A DNA stretch of 64,000 bases from Polyangiaceae bacterium. GTDB lineage: Bacteria > Myxococcota_A > Polyangia > Polyangiales > Polyangiaceae. Both the position numbers and the translations under genes were made by a program. The first letter of the stretch is position 1; the number at the start of each line of letters is the position of its first letter. The DNA lies in contig JABFXY010000145.1 in NCBI GenBank assembly GCA_013361525.1, positions 1-64,000 of the forward strand. Reading direction: 5' to 3'. This document shows, piece by piece, positions 8,434-17,466 of this stretch. A model generated the notes under the pieces. That model made no database searches. It saw only the letters and a program-made list of their open reading frames with translations, and was not told the origin of the DNA.

Positions 8434-9690
8434 GTGGAACGAGTCGTCGTCACAGGCATCGGCCTCTGCACACCCGCGGGGATCGGGACACGCGCGACGT
8501 GGCAAAACGTCGTCGAAGGAAAGAGCGGCATTCGCCACATCACGCTCTTCGATCCGACCGGGTTTCCCACGACGATCGCGGGCGAAGTGCCCAACTTCGT
8601 CGCCGAAGAGTGGGTCCCGAAGAAGAAGATCAAAGAGATGGGCCGCTTCAGCCATCTCGCGATCGCCGCGTCGAAGCTCGCTTGGCAGGACGCCGGCTAC
8701 GGTGAGGGCAGCGCTCCGAGCGACGAAGTCCTCGAGGCGACCGGTACATTCCTCGGCGTCGGTCTCGGCGGCCTCGAAGGGCTCTATCAGCAGTCGATCA
8801 CGCTGAAAGAGAAGGGCCCGTCGAAGATCAGCCCGTATTTCATCCCCCAGGTGATCGGCAACCTCGCCGGTGGCCAGGTCGCGATGGCCCTCGGCCTGAA
8901 AGGCCCGAGCTACGCGAACACGAGCGCATGCGCGTCGAGCGCGCACGCCGTGGGCGAGGCGTTCGAGTGGATCCGCCGCGGGCGCGCGCCGATGATGTTG
9001 TGCGGCGGCTCGGAGGCGACGATCACCGGCCTCGGCATCGGTGGGTTCTCGGCGATGTTCGCGCTCTCGCGCCGCAACGGCGAACCCGAGAAGGCGAGCA
9101 GGCCTTGGGACCGCGGACGTGATGGATTCGTCTGCGCCGAAGGGTCGGGTGTCCTCGTCCTCGAGTCGCTCGCCCATGCTCGTGCCCGAGGCGCGCGCAT
9201 CTACTGCGAAATCACGGGGTACGGAGCATCGTGTGATGCCTACCACCTGACGAAGCCGGCCCCCGAAGGGGAAGGCGCCCAGCGCGCGATGCGTTCGGCG
9301 CTCGTCGACGCGAAGCTCGACGCGAGCGTCATCGATTACGTCAACGCGCACGGCACTTCGACACCACACGGCGACGTCGAAGAGGCCCGCGCGATCATGC
9401 GCGTGTTCGGGACGCACGCGACGGACAAGAAGCTCTGGGTCAGCTCGACGAAGAGCGTGATGGGCCATCTGCTCGGAGGCGCCGGCGGCGTCGAAGCGGG
9501 CCTCAGCGCGCTCGCGATCGCCGAGGGCACGACGCCGCCGACGATCAACCTCGAGGATCAAGATCCCGAAGCGCCGCTCGACTTCGTGCCGCTCGAGGCG
9601 CGTAACCGCGACGTGAAGCACGCGATGAGCAATTCGTTCGGCTTCGGCGGGACGAACGCGACGCTGATCTTGTCGAAGTATGTCGGTTGA
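8434..9690 (+). CDS. fabF: 3-oxoacyl-ACP synthase II (KAS II)
   Basis: Elongating condensing enzyme of fatty-acid synthesis. 418 residues from GTG 8434, with GAGGGAG upstream. The catalytic triad is Cys166 (TSACASSAHAVGEA), His306 (NAHGTSTPHGD) and His345 (SVMGHLLGGAGG). The C-terminal NSFGFGGTNATL completes the thiolase fold. It closes the fab set, and nrdR starts 15 nt later. Confidence 0.96.
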   Translation: MERVVVTGIGLCTPAGIGTRATWQNVVEGKSGIRHITLFDPTGFPTTIAGEVPNFVAEEWVPKKKIKEMGRFSHLAIAASKLAWQDAGYGEGSAPSDEVLEATGTFLGVGLGGLEGLYQQSITLKEKGPSKISPYFIPQVIGNLAGGQVAMALGLKGPSYANTSACASSAHAVGEAFEWIRRGRAPMMLCGGSEATITGLGIGGFSAMFALSRRNGEPEKASRPWDRGRDGFVCAEGSGVLVLESLAHARARGARIYCEITGYGASCDAYHLTKPAPEGEGAQRAMRSALVDAKLDASVIDYVNAHGTSTPHGDVEEARAIMRVFGTHATDKKLWVSSTKSVMGHLLGGAGGVEAGLSALAIAEGTTPPTINLEDQDPEAPLDFVPLEARNRDVKHAMSNSFGFGGTNATLILSKYVG

Positions 9691-9705
9691 TTCGGGACCT
9701 GCCTC

Positions 9706-10215
9706 GTGAGGTGCCCGTTCTGCTCCCATCTCGAAGATCGCGTCATCGACTCCCGCGCGTCGGGCATCGGTGACGTGATCCGGCGCCGCCGTGAATGCGA
9801 GAAATGCAGCAAGCGCTTCACGACGTACGAGCGGATCGAATACGTCGTCGCGACGGTCGTGAAGAAGGACGGCCGGCGCGAGCCTTTCGATCGCAACAAA
9901 CTCGTGGAGAGCATGCGCATCGCGCTGTCGAAGCGGCCCATCCCCGCCGATCGCGTCGATGCCATTGCCGACGAGATCGAGCGTGAGCTCGCGAGCGTCG
10001 ACGCGCGGGAGGTCGACTCGTCGTCGATCGGCGAACGCGTGATGTCGCGGCTGCGCGACCTCGACGAAGTCGCATACGTCCGCTTCGCGAGCGTGTATCG
10101 TTCCTTTCGCGATCTCGACGAGTTCGCAGCCGAGCTTCGCAAGCTCGAGCTGTCGCCCGCGGACGGGGACGACGCTCCCCGCCCGCCCGGCGACGCAGAG
10201 AGGAGCCAAGCATGA
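9706..10215 (+). CDS. nrdR: Transcriptional repressor NrdR
   Basis: ATP/dATP-sensing zinc-ribbon repressor of ribonucleotide reductase genes. 169 residues from GTG 9706. The zinc ribbon uses Cys3, Cys6, Cys31 and Cys34 (RCPFC...CEKC), followed by TTYERIEY and an ATP-cone domain (residues about 49-140). Its stop overlaps the ribD start by 4 nt (ATGA), a common nrdR-rib linkage. Confidence 0.95.
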   Translation: MRCPFCSHLEDRVIDSRASGIGDVIRRRRECEKCSKRFTTYERIEYVVATVVKKDGRREPFDRNKLVESMRIALSKRPIPADRVDAIADEIERELASVDAREVDSSSIGERVMSRLRDLDEVAYVRFASVYRSFRDLDEFAAELRKLELSPADGDDAPRPPGDAERSQA

Positions 10216-11354
10216 CCGCGACTTCGACACCTGCGACGCAGGCTGACGAACAGTTCATGAAGCAGGCGCTCGCTGCGGCCGGTAAGGCGATCCCATCGCC
10301 GAACCCGCCCGTCGGAGCCGTCGTGGTCGACGCCGCGGGGAACGTCATCGGCACCGCGCACCACGCTCGCGCCGGCGATCCGCACGCCGAAATGGCCGCG
10401 CTCGAAGCCGCGGGTGAGCGTGCAAAAGGCGGAACCCTCTACGCCACGCTCGAACCCTGCAACCACGACGGCAAGACGCCGCCGTGTGTGGACGCGATCC
10501 TCGAAGCGGGCATCAAGCGCGTCGTTGTCGGGGTTCGCGATCCGAACCCGCACGTCGAAGGCAAGGGGATCGAGCGGCTCCGCGCTGCAGGTCTGATCGT
10601 CAAAGTCGGTGTGCTCGAGGCGGAGGCCGCAGCGCTCATCGAGCCCTGGAGCGTCTTCATCACGACGGGCATCCCGTTCGTCGCGCTGAAGCTCGCGCTG
10701 TCGCTCGACGGTCGAATCGCATCGCGCACCGGCGCATCGCGCTGGGTCACCGGCCCCGAAGCGCGCGCAAAGGTGCAGGAGCTCCGCGCGCAGAGCGACG
10801 CCGTCGCCGTCGGCATCGGAACCGCGCTCGCCGACGATCCGCTGCTCACGGTGCGCGATCCGGACTTCGAAGGGCGCTCACCCCGCCGGATCATTTTCGA
10901 TTCGCAGCTACGGCTGCCCCTGACGAGCCGCCTCCTCACCACCGCCGAACAAGCGCCGGTGTGGATCATCACCACGCTCGAGTCACCCGAGGAAAAAGAG
11001 CGGGCGATGGCCGACATGGGCTGCGAAGTGATCCGCGTTCAATCGACGGGTGAGGGCAGGGTGGACTTCGAGGCCGCCCTCCGCCAAATCGCGGCCGCCG
11101 GTGTCGTGTCGCTCCTCATCGAGGGCGGCGCGGAGCTCGCCGGCACCGCGCTCAACGCGCGCCTCGTCCAGCGGCTGCATGCCTTCGTCGCGCCGATCCT
11201 CCTCGGCCCACGCGGCCGCCCCGGCGCCGTCGACTGGGCAGGCCCCGACACCCCGCAGGAAGCCCCACGCATCCTCGATCCCGTCTGGGAGCTCGTCGGT
11301 CGCGACGCGTACGTCAGCGGCCCGCTCGTCTTCCCGGAGCCCGAGCCCGAATAG
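10212..11354 (+). CDS. ribD: Bifunctional diaminohydroxyphosphoribosylaminopyrimidine deaminase / reductase
   Basis: Carries out the deamination and reduction steps of riboflavin synthesis. 380 residues. The N-terminal deaminase holds zinc ligands in HAEMAALE (His58, with Glu60) and PCNHDGKTPPC (Cys83, Cys92). The C-terminal reductase (about 155-370) has FVALKLALSLDGRIA and IEGGAELAG. It overlaps nrdR by 4 nt, so it is translationally coupled. No ribE/ribAB follows; instead an inverted repeat and the convergent def gene do. Confidence 0.95.
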   Translation: MTATSTPATQADEQFMKQALAAAGKAIPSPNPPVGAVVVDAAGNVIGTAHHARAGDPHAEMAALEAAGERAKGGTLYATLEPCNHDGKTPPCVDAILEAGIKRVVVGVRDPNPHVEGKGIERLRAAGLIVKVGVLEAEAAALIEPWSVFITTGIPFVALKLALSLDGRIASRTGASRWVTGPEARAKVQELRAQSDAVAVGIGTALADDPLLTVRDPDFEGRSPRRIIFDSQLRLPLTSRLLTTAEQAPVWIITTLESPEEKERAMADMGCEVIRVQSTGEGRVDFEAALRQIAAAGVVSLLIEGGAELAGTALNARLVQRLHAFVAPILLGPRGRPGAVDWAGPDTPQEAPRILDPVWELVGRDAYVSGPLVFPEPEPE

Positions 11355-11374
11355 GGCGCCTCCGCGCAGCAGAC

Positions 11375-11498
11375 AAGAGGGGACGCCAAGGGCGCCAAGA
11401 GAGGAAAGAGGAGGAAGAAGAGCGAGAGTTTGTTTTCTCGCTCGTATCCAAATCCTCTTCTTCCTCCCCTGCCGCTTGGCGCGCTTGGCGACCCTCTG
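11375..11498. repeat. Long intergenic inverted repeat, copy 2
   Basis: The left arm begins AAGAGGGGACGCCAAGGGCG (from 11375), and the right arm ends GCTTGGCGCGCTTGGCGACC plus CTCT (to about 11498). The purine-rich and pyrimidine-rich inner arms pair. The loop itself contains a small GCGAGA/TCTCGC hairpin. It fills the gap between the convergent ribD and def stops. Confidence 0.85.
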
Positions 11499-11516
11499 AA
11501 ATCGCCTGGACGCGGC

Positions 11517-12035
11517 TCAGTTCGAAGCGCGGCGGGTGGCGCCGTGCTTTTGGACCTTGCGGGCCATGAGGCGCTTCTTCAGCGGGCCGACGTGGTCGAC
11601 CATGAGGACACCGTCGAGGTGATCGTTCTCGTGTTGCACGGCGACGGCGAGGAGGCCGTCGGCCTCGAGCTCGAAGGGTTTGCCGTCGCGGTCGAGGGCG
11701 CGGACGGTGACGCGCTCGGCGCGTTTGATCTCTTCGGTCACGCCGGGGAAGGAGAGGCAGCCCTCTTCCCAGGTCTGCGTGCCGTCGCGCGAGGTGATCT
11801 CCGGGTTGATGAACACCTTGAGATCGCTCGGCTCGTCCTCACCGGCGATGTCGATCAAGAACACGCGGTGCGGCTCGCCGATTTGTGTCGCCGCGAGCCC
11901 GACGCCGGGCGCGGCGTACATGGTCTCGGCCATGTCGTCGATGAGCTTGAGAAGATCCGGCGTGATGCGCTCGACGGGTCGGGCTTTTTCGCGCAGGCGC
12001 GGGTCGGGGTAGTGCAAAATCGTGCGGATCGCCAT
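11517..12035 (-). CDS. def: Peptide deformylase
   Basis: Removes the N-formyl group from nascent proteins. 172 residues. All three motifs are visible: GVGLAATQ (44-51), EGCLSFPG (Cys93 metal ligand) and QHENDHLDG (His135, Glu136, His139). The metal ligands are intact, so it should be active. It is flanked on both sides by copies of the long inverted-repeat family. fmt is not adjacent. Confidence 0.96.
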   Translation of the reverse strand: MAIRTILHYPDPRLREKARPVERITPDLLKLIDDMAETMYAAPGVGLAATQIGEPHRVFLIDIAGEDEPSDLKVFINPEITSRDGTQTWEEGCLSFPGVTEEIKRAERVTVRALDRDGKPFELEADGLLAVAVQHENDHLDGVLMVDHVGPLKKRLMARKVQKHGATRRASN

Positions 12036-12120
12036 GAGTCTCTCGCGCGGGGGCGGCCTTCACGCTGATGAATCCGAGCGCGTTCGTCAAGCCCAAATCC
12101 CGCAAAAAGTCTGAGAAAAC

Positions 12121-12273
12121 CCGGAGGGAGAAGGTCGCCAAGGTCGCCAAGGGAAGAGAGAGAAAGAGGAGGGGAGAGATTCGACTTCGGGCGATTCCGC
12201 AGCCCTTTTATCTCTCCTCTTCTTCCTCTTTCTGCCCTTGGCGCTCTTGGCGACCCCTCTTTGTTCCCGGAGG
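12121..12273. repeat. Long intergenic inverted repeat, copy 3
   Basis: The left arm begins GGAGAAGGTCGCCAAGGTCG (from about 12126), and the right arm reads CCCTTGGCGCTCTTGGCGAC plus CCCTCTTTGTTCCCGG, ending near 12273. The outer CCGG...CCGG ends also pair. The stem is about 60 bp, the longest of the four copies, with a loop of about 30 nt. It lies 15 nt 3' of the FHA gene stop at 12288. Confidence 0.85.
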
Positions 12274-12287
12274 GCTGGCGGCGCGAT

Positions 12288-14915
12288 TCAGCGGGTCGTT
12301 CGCTTGAAGATGCCGAGGTCCAGCGGGACGCCGCGTGAGACGAGGTCCTCGGCGATGCGCGGGACGACGCCGGTTGGGTGGAAGGAGCCTTCGACGGTGC
12401 CGCCGGCGGCCGTTCGTTCGACCGTGAAGGTGAAGATGTCGCGCAGCTCGAGCGGGTTCGGTGAGGTGAGCGCGAACTCGGAGACGCGCATGACGCGGTT
12501 GCGTCCGTCGCGGAGGCGCGCGACCTCGAGGACGAGATCGAACGAGCCTGCGAGCCACTCGCGCGCGGTATCGGCGCTCAACATCGAGCGGGTCGCGGCG
12601 ATGTCGGCCGGCAGTCGAGCGACGAGGTGGCGCAGGGTCGGCGCGCGGGCCGCGGCGAGCACGCCGTCCACGCCGTCGCCGATCGCGTCGACGATCTCGG
12701 CGACGACGTGACCCGCGAAGGCTCCGACGACCAGGCGATCCGGCCGAACGCGAATGGCTGCGTGCACGGCGCGCGCGCCCTCGTGGGCGGTGTCGCCGAT
12801 GAGCATCGAGACCGTGTGCGGCTGGTTGAGCACGAGCTCGTCGTCTTCTTGCAGGACGACGACGCGATCCTCGAGGTTGCCCGCTGCTGCGAGCGCGCCG
12901 AGGAGGATCGTCGCGCCGGCGCCGACGCTGCCGGTGACGAGAATATTGGCGCGGCCCTGAACCGCTTGCGCCACGAGCGTCGCCATCTGGCGCGCGATCG
13001 TCCCGCTCTTCACGAGGTCTTCGAGCGTCGCGAGGGCGCGCTGCGGTTTGCGCAGGACGAGCATGTGGCCGTCGCCGGAGGCGGGAGGAAGCACGCCGAA
13101 GAGGCGCGCGCCGTGCTCGAGGCGTCGCTCGACGAAGACCTCGCCGTCGGCGAGCGGCCGGCCCGAGCGCACGCAGATGCGGCGCACCACGCGTGCGACG
13201 GCGGCTTCGCTGGTGAAGGCGATCTCGGTCGCGACCTGCTTCTTGCCATGCATCGCGACGACGTGGTCGTGCCGAATCAGCTGCACCTCTTCGACGTATT
13301 CGTCCTCGAGGAGCGGGCCGATCGGGCCGAGGTCGAAGAGCTCGCGTCGCGCCTCGCCGACGAGCGTGTCGGCATCGATACCCGCCGGCAGCTCACCACT
13401 GGCACGCATCTGCGCTGCCTTCTCGGCGAGCACGCGCTCGATCGAGGCGCTGACCGACGACGACGGCGCGTCGCCACCCGCGAGCGCAGCCATATCGACC
13501 GAGCTCGTCGCGCGATCCATGAGCTTCGCGAGGGCTTCGCGGTGCAATGCGGCTTGCGACGAGTCGACGACACCTTCGCTCGCCGCGGCGGAGCGCACGC
13601 TCGAGCGCGGTGCGCCCGAGACGCCGGCCTGGGACGGCTGTGACGAAGCGGGGATCGACGCGGGAGGCGGCGCGCTCACCTTGGCGGGCGGCGCGGGGAT
13701 CTGGCTCGCGACCGGAGCAACCGCGGGAGACGGCATCCCGCTCGCCGGCGGAGGCGCGGACGGAACCGGCGCGGGCGGCGAGACGATCGGCGGATGCGCG
13801 AGACCCTGTGCGCCCAGACCCTGTGCTGCGAGCGGAGGCGGCGCGTTGACGGCAGGCGTCCCGAACGCGGGGCTCGCATGGGGACCTCCGAACGCGGGAG
13901 CAGGCGGCGGTGCGTAGCCGCCAGGATCGAGCGCGGGCGGAACCTGGGCCGGATGAGGTGCTGCCGCACCCGTGAGGCCGTGCGGCACGAAACCGGGAGG
14001 AACCGGTTGAGGCGGAGCCGGAGGAACCGGAGCTCCGTCGAGCGCGAACGCGGGCGTGGAGCCGCTGGCCGGTGAGATCGCAGGCGAAATTGCGGGCGAT
14101 GCCGGAGGCGTGCCTTGCGGCGGGCTCGGCGGCGTCGGCGGAACCGGTTGCTGCGGAGGCACCGGCTGCGGCGGGGGTGCGGACGGTTGCTGCGCTTGCA
14201 CCATCGCCGGCGGCGACAACACCCGCGGCCCGGGGCCGAGCACCGTCTCGCGGGGAGGTGCAGCTTGCGCGGGAACCCCGGCGATCATCGCGGGTGGCGC
14301 GCCACCGGCGATCGCGACGCCGGCAGCGGGGCTGCCCATCGTGACGTTGATCGATCCCGAGCTGTCCGGACGCGGCGCGCCAGGCGCTTGGGGGATCGAC
14401 GGAGACATCATCTGCGCCATCGGAGGCGGACCCGCCGTGGGCGCTCCAGGAAGCGGAGGGGGCATCTGGCCCGAAGGTCGATTGAACCCGGGCTGGGGAG
14501 GTGCGCCCGACGCGCCGCCCGCTGCAGCTGCCGCGGCTTCGTCGGCGGCCATCGGCGGCGCCTCGTCGTGAGCCGGGGCCGCTCCATCCAGCGGTGCGCC
14601 GACGTCCGAGGGCGCGCGAGCTTCGCCTGCGAGCTCGATTCGCAGAACGAAATCACCGATGTAGATCTTGTCGCCTTCGCGCACGATGGTCGCTTGCGCG
14701 ATCTTCCGGCCGTTGACGTACGTGCCGTTCGTGCTCTTCAGGTCGGTGACGATGAATCGACCATCGCGGTACAGCAGACGCGCGTGGCGCTTCGAGACGT
14801 TGCCCTTGGGCAACATCAGGTCGTTCCCCTGGACGCGGCCCACGTTGATCTCGGTCTTGTCGAACGACTCGCGGCGCTCGGCGCCGCCCTTTTCGCTGAT
14901 GATGATCGAGAACAT
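12288..14915 (-). CDS. FHA-domain protein fused to a degenerate CpaF/secretion-ATPase-like domain
   Basis: 875 residues in three parts. An N-terminal FHA domain (about 1-95, with NVSKRHARL and STNGTYVNG) should bind phosphothreonine. A Pro/Ala-rich linker of about 340 residues follows. The C-terminal part (about 465-875) follows the layout of CpaF-type type II/IV secretion ATPases. However, the Walker A site reads GSVGAGAT (662-669), so the lysine is replaced by Ala668. The usual GEVRG acidic box reads GAFAG, and the His box reads DGVLAAARAPT. It is therefore probably a non-hydrolysing homologue that senses phosphorylation. No other pilus or secretion gene is nearby. Confidence 0.87.
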   Translation of the reverse strand: MFSIIISEKGGAERRESFDKTEINVGRVQGNDLMLPKGNVSKRHARLLYRDGRFIVTDLKSTNGTYVNGRKIAQATIVREGDKIYIGDFVLRIELAGEARAPSDVGAPLDGAAPAHDEAPPMAADEAAAAAAGGASGAPPQPGFNRPSGQMPPPLPGAPTAGPPPMAQMMSPSIPQAPGAPRPDSSGSINVTMGSPAAGVAIAGGAPPAMIAGVPAQAAPPRETVLGPGPRVLSPPAMVQAQQPSAPPPQPVPPQQPVPPTPPSPPQGTPPASPAISPAISPASGSTPAFALDGAPVPPAPPQPVPPGFVPHGLTGAAAPHPAQVPPALDPGGYAPPPAPAFGGPHASPAFGTPAVNAPPPLAAQGLGAQGLAHPPIVSPPAPVPSAPPPASGMPSPAVAPVASQIPAPPAKVSAPPPASIPASSQPSQAGVSGAPRSSVRSAAASEGVVDSSQAALHREALAKLMDRATSSVDMAALAGGDAPSSSVSASIERVLAEKAAQMRASGELPAGIDADTLVGEARRELFDLGPIGPLLEDEYVEEVQLIRHDHVVAMHGKKQVATEIAFTSEAAVARVVRRICVRSGRPLADGEVFVERRLEHGARLFGVLPPASGDGHMLVLRKPQRALATLEDLVKSGTIARQMATLVAQAVQGRANILVTGSVGAGATILLGALAAAGNLEDRVVVLQEDDELVLNQPHTVSMLIGDTAHEGARAVHAAIRVRPDRLVVGAFAGHVVAEIVDAIGDGVDGVLAAARAPTLRHLVARLPADIAATRSMLSADTAREWLAGSFDLVLEVARLRDGRNRVMRVSEFALTSPNPLELRDIFTFTVERTAAGGTVEGSFHPTGVVPRIAEDLVSRGVPLDLGIFKRTTR

Positions 14916-15070
14916 GTTTTGGTGGGCTCAGGTTCCGCGTGTCGGAGGACCTCGCGGGTGGGCCGATACTAACGGCGTTTTTGAAAGACCGGAACAATTG
15001 CGCGCGCTACCGGAACGTGGCCCGCGCCGCGGTTGGGATCGTGCATGTAGGATTCGACCGACCCCGAGCC

Positions 15071-16639
15071 ATGGCCAGCCGCATACCGACCATCGCTTCC
15101 GTGTGGCTCCTCGCGGGAGCTTGCTCGCTCGAAGGCCTGGCGACCGGCGGTGGGGGTGAAGGTGGCGGCGGCGGGACGGGAACGTCGACGAACAGCACCG
15201 GAGGAATCGATTCTTCCGGTGGCGGCAGCGGAGGCGGAGGCGGTGCGCCCGTGGACCCGTTCGACTGGATGCTCGCGTTCGGCAACGTGAGCGTGAACGA
15301 GAACACGAACAGCCTCCCCATCAAAATGACCGAGCCCGACGGCTCGGGCGCCGTTTGGGTCGCCTTCTCGGCAAAAGGGAGCGTCGTCGTTCACGACCCG
15401 GACGGCGACGTGACCCTCGGAGAAGACACGACGGCCTCGAGCGTGTTCATCCTCGAGGTAACTGAGGGGCGAATGACTCGGTCCGCGGTGCTTCAGGGGT
15501 CGGTCGTCGACGGCGTCACGACCAGCGTGACGCTCGGCGGGCTCGCGCGGACGGATCAAGGCGTGGCCGTTGTCGGTCATTGGGTCGGCACCTTGTCGCT
15601 CGGCGCGACGGAGGCGGTCGCGGAGGGAAGGGCAGGCTTCGTTGCGCTCGTCGATCAACGCGGTGTGGTCGGCTCCTTTCGCAAGGTCGACGGGCAAGGC
15701 GCGCAGACCGTGGACGGTGTCGCGTCTGTGCATTCGAACGGCAACTTGTATGTCGCGGGCACGCTCAACCGCTCGCTCGTCCCTGCCGATCAGCTTCCAG
15801 GCTGCACGACCGGCGCCGCATCGGGCGACGTGTTCGTCATGCGGCTGCTGGCGAGCACGCTCACGTGCGAAGACGTGGCCATCTTCACGACGCCCGATCC
15901 ACAGCAGAAGCTGCCGGACATATCCCGCGTCGCCGCGACCGAGCAGCGCATCGTCGTCGCGGGCTCGTACGAGGGCACGCTTCACGTCGGCGGGCTCGGC
16001 GACATGACCGCGGTCGCAGCCATCGATGGCTTCGCGATCGTGCTCGGGACCGGCTTGGTTCCGCGCTGGTTCGTGAACGTGAACGGCAACCCGAGCTCGA
16101 CGGACGCCGTGCGCGACGCGGTGCTGGTCGGCGCGACGCTGTCGCTCGGCGGTTACTACGGCACGACGACCGCGGCGAACGAGCTGAATCCAGCGCGCGT
16201 GGAGGTCGTCGGAGCAGCGGGTGAGCCATGCCTGTTGCCGAGCGACTCGAAGGGAAAAGACGGCTTCGCGGCGACGCTTACGTTCGTCGACACAGACTTG
16301 CTTTGCACCCGGGCCGACACGTTCCGCACGTTGAATCAGGACGAAGTCCACGCGCTCGCGGCGTTCGAGACCGGCGAGATCGTCGCAGGCGGGTTCGCCG
16401 ACGGCTTGCTCGAAGGCCTCACCGTTCCGACCGAAGGTGACAACGGCGTCTTCGTCGCGCTTCCGGGCGAAAACGTCCACGGTCTGCAGTTCGGGTCGCT
16501 GGGAAGTTACGTCGATGCCCTCTCCGTGAAGAAGGACGGAGGCGTCATCGTCGCGGGCACGTTCCAAAACGCGTTTCTCTCGCTCCCGGACGGCGCGCAC
16601 CAAGACTTCTTCGTGGGTGCCCTGCGTGACCCGCTGTAG
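15071..16639 (+). CDS. Putative lipoprotein with Gly/Ser-rich spacer
   Basis: About 522 residues from ATG 15071. A short signal sequence ends at LLAGACS, a plausible but non-ideal lipobox. A Gly/Ser/Thr-rich spacer of about 40 residues follows, then a domain with repeated blades such as GDVFVMRLL and QRIVVAGSYEGTLHVGG, suggesting a beta-propeller-like repeat fold. This architecture is common in surface lipoproteins of myxobacteria. Function unknown. It is divergent from the FHA gene and convergent with the next gene. Confidence 0.75.
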   Translation: MASRIPTIASVWLLAGACSLEGLATGGGGEGGGGGTGTSTNSTGGIDSSGGGSGGGGGAPVDPFDWMLAFGNVSVNENTNSLPIKMTEPDGSGAVWVAFSAKGSVVVHDPDGDVTLGEDTTASSVFILEVTEGRMTRSAVLQGSVVDGVTTSVTLGGLARTDQGVAVVGHWVGTLSLGATEAVAEGRAGFVALVDQRGVVGSFRKVDGQGAQTVDGVASVHSNGNLYVAGTLNRSLVPADQLPGCTTGAASGDVFVMRLLASTLTCEDVAIFTTPDPQQKLPDISRVAATEQRIVVAGSYEGTLHVGGLGDMTAVAAIDGFAIVLGTGLVPRWFVNVNGNPSSTDAVRDAVLVGATLSLGGYYGTTTAANELNPARVEVVGAAGEPCLLPSDSKGKDGFAATLTFVDTDLLCTRADTFRTLNQDEVHALAAFETGEIVAGGFADGLLEGLTVPTEGDNGVFVALPGENVHGLQFGSLGSYVDALSVKKDGGVIVAGTFQNAFLSLPDGAHQDFFVGALRDPL

Positions 16640-16644
16640 GAAGC

Positions 16645-17466
16645 TCAGAGCTTCCACTCGAGCGCGATACCCACGTCACCAGGCCCGCGAACGATGCCGA
16701 TCTCCGCCGGCGGTGCGCCGCCTGCGAGCTCCACGCCGAGCCAGATCGCACCCGCGAGGAGCGCCGCACCCCCGACCCCGCCGGTCACCGCGCCCGTCGT
16801 CCACAACGTCTCCACGCGATCCACCCGCTCGATCGGGCAGCTCGGCGCGCAGCCCGTCTCTTCGTCACGCATGTCTGCGACGTCGAGGTGACCCACGATC
16901 GCAACGGCCGTCGCGGCGATGACCGCGCCGAGCCCGACGCCGCCCACCACCAGCGGACCTGCCAGGTTCGGAGGTGGGGATTCAGCCGCCCGCGCCGGAT
17001 GAAGCGTCACGACGTGCGTCGCAGGTCTCCCCCGCTCGAGCACGACCATCGCTTCGGAGCGCGCGTGACCCGGCGCTTCGACGGCGATTCGGTGCGCTCC
17101 CGGCGCGAGCTCGATCACCGACGTCTTCGGTTGCTCCAGCCCGTCGACGAACACAGTGTGGTGCGCAGGCGCGCGGCCGCTTTCGTCTTTGACGGTCACA
17201 GTGAGCGGAGCAAGGTCTGCGTCGACCTCCGCGAGCCAGCGCTCGCAATCGGCCGCGAGCGTCGTCGGGCACGCACGCATGCAGAGGCGAAGGTCGGCTT
17301 TGCTACGGACGAGTGCGCCGTCTTTGCGCGCCTGCTGGGCGCCCTCGTACGCGGCGACGCACGAGTCGCCCGCGTCCGCCCGCGCATCGCGAGCCGCGAC
17401 GATGGCTGCGGCGACGAGGAACGCCGCGCCGCCGAAACGTAGCGACGAGGCAGACGTCAGAAGCAT
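16645..17466 (-). CDS. Exported PEGA-like membrane protein encoded with a Ser/Thr kinase
   Basis: 273 residues from ATG 17466. A signal peptide (to about residue 32, ARADA) is followed by a Cys-containing helical region (DSCVAAYEGAQQARKDG...LRLCMRACP). A PEGA-type beta domain comes next (VFVDGLEQPKTSVIELAPG and AHRIAVEAPGH), then two C-terminal hydrophobic segments. Its start overlaps the end of the kinase gene by 10 nt, so the two are co-translated. Kinase-plus-PEGA pairs of this type are common in myxobacteria. The specific role is unknown. Confidence 0.8.
   Translation of the reverse strand: MLLTSASSLRFGGAAFLVAAAIVAARDARADAGDSCVAAYEGAQQARKDGALVRSKADLRLCMRACPTTLAADCERWLAEVDADLAPLTVTVKDESGRAPAHHTVFVDGLEQPKTSVIELAPGAHRIAVEAPGHARSEAMVVLERGRPATHVVTLHPARAAESPPPNLAGPLVVGGVGLGAVIAATAVAIVGHLDVADMRDEETGCAPSCPIERVDRVETLWTTGAVTGGVGGAALLAGAIWLGVELAGGAPPAEIGIVRGPGDVGIALEWKL

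Noticed and set aside
8152..10230. Open frame of about 690 codons antisense to acpP-fabF-nrdR
   Set aside because: It covers three certain genes on the other strand and has the low-complexity Arg/Asp composition expected from antisense reading of GC-rich codons.
14000..14560. Possible internal frameshift or separate gene in the Pro-rich stretch of the FHA protein
   Set aside because: The frame is continuous, and the low-complexity Pro/Ala linker joins two clear domains, so a fusion is the simpler reading.
14969..16657. Long frame antisense to the 15071 lipoprotein gene
   Set aside because: The plus-strand product has a signal sequence, spacer and repeat-rich body. The antisense product has only charged low-complexity sequence.
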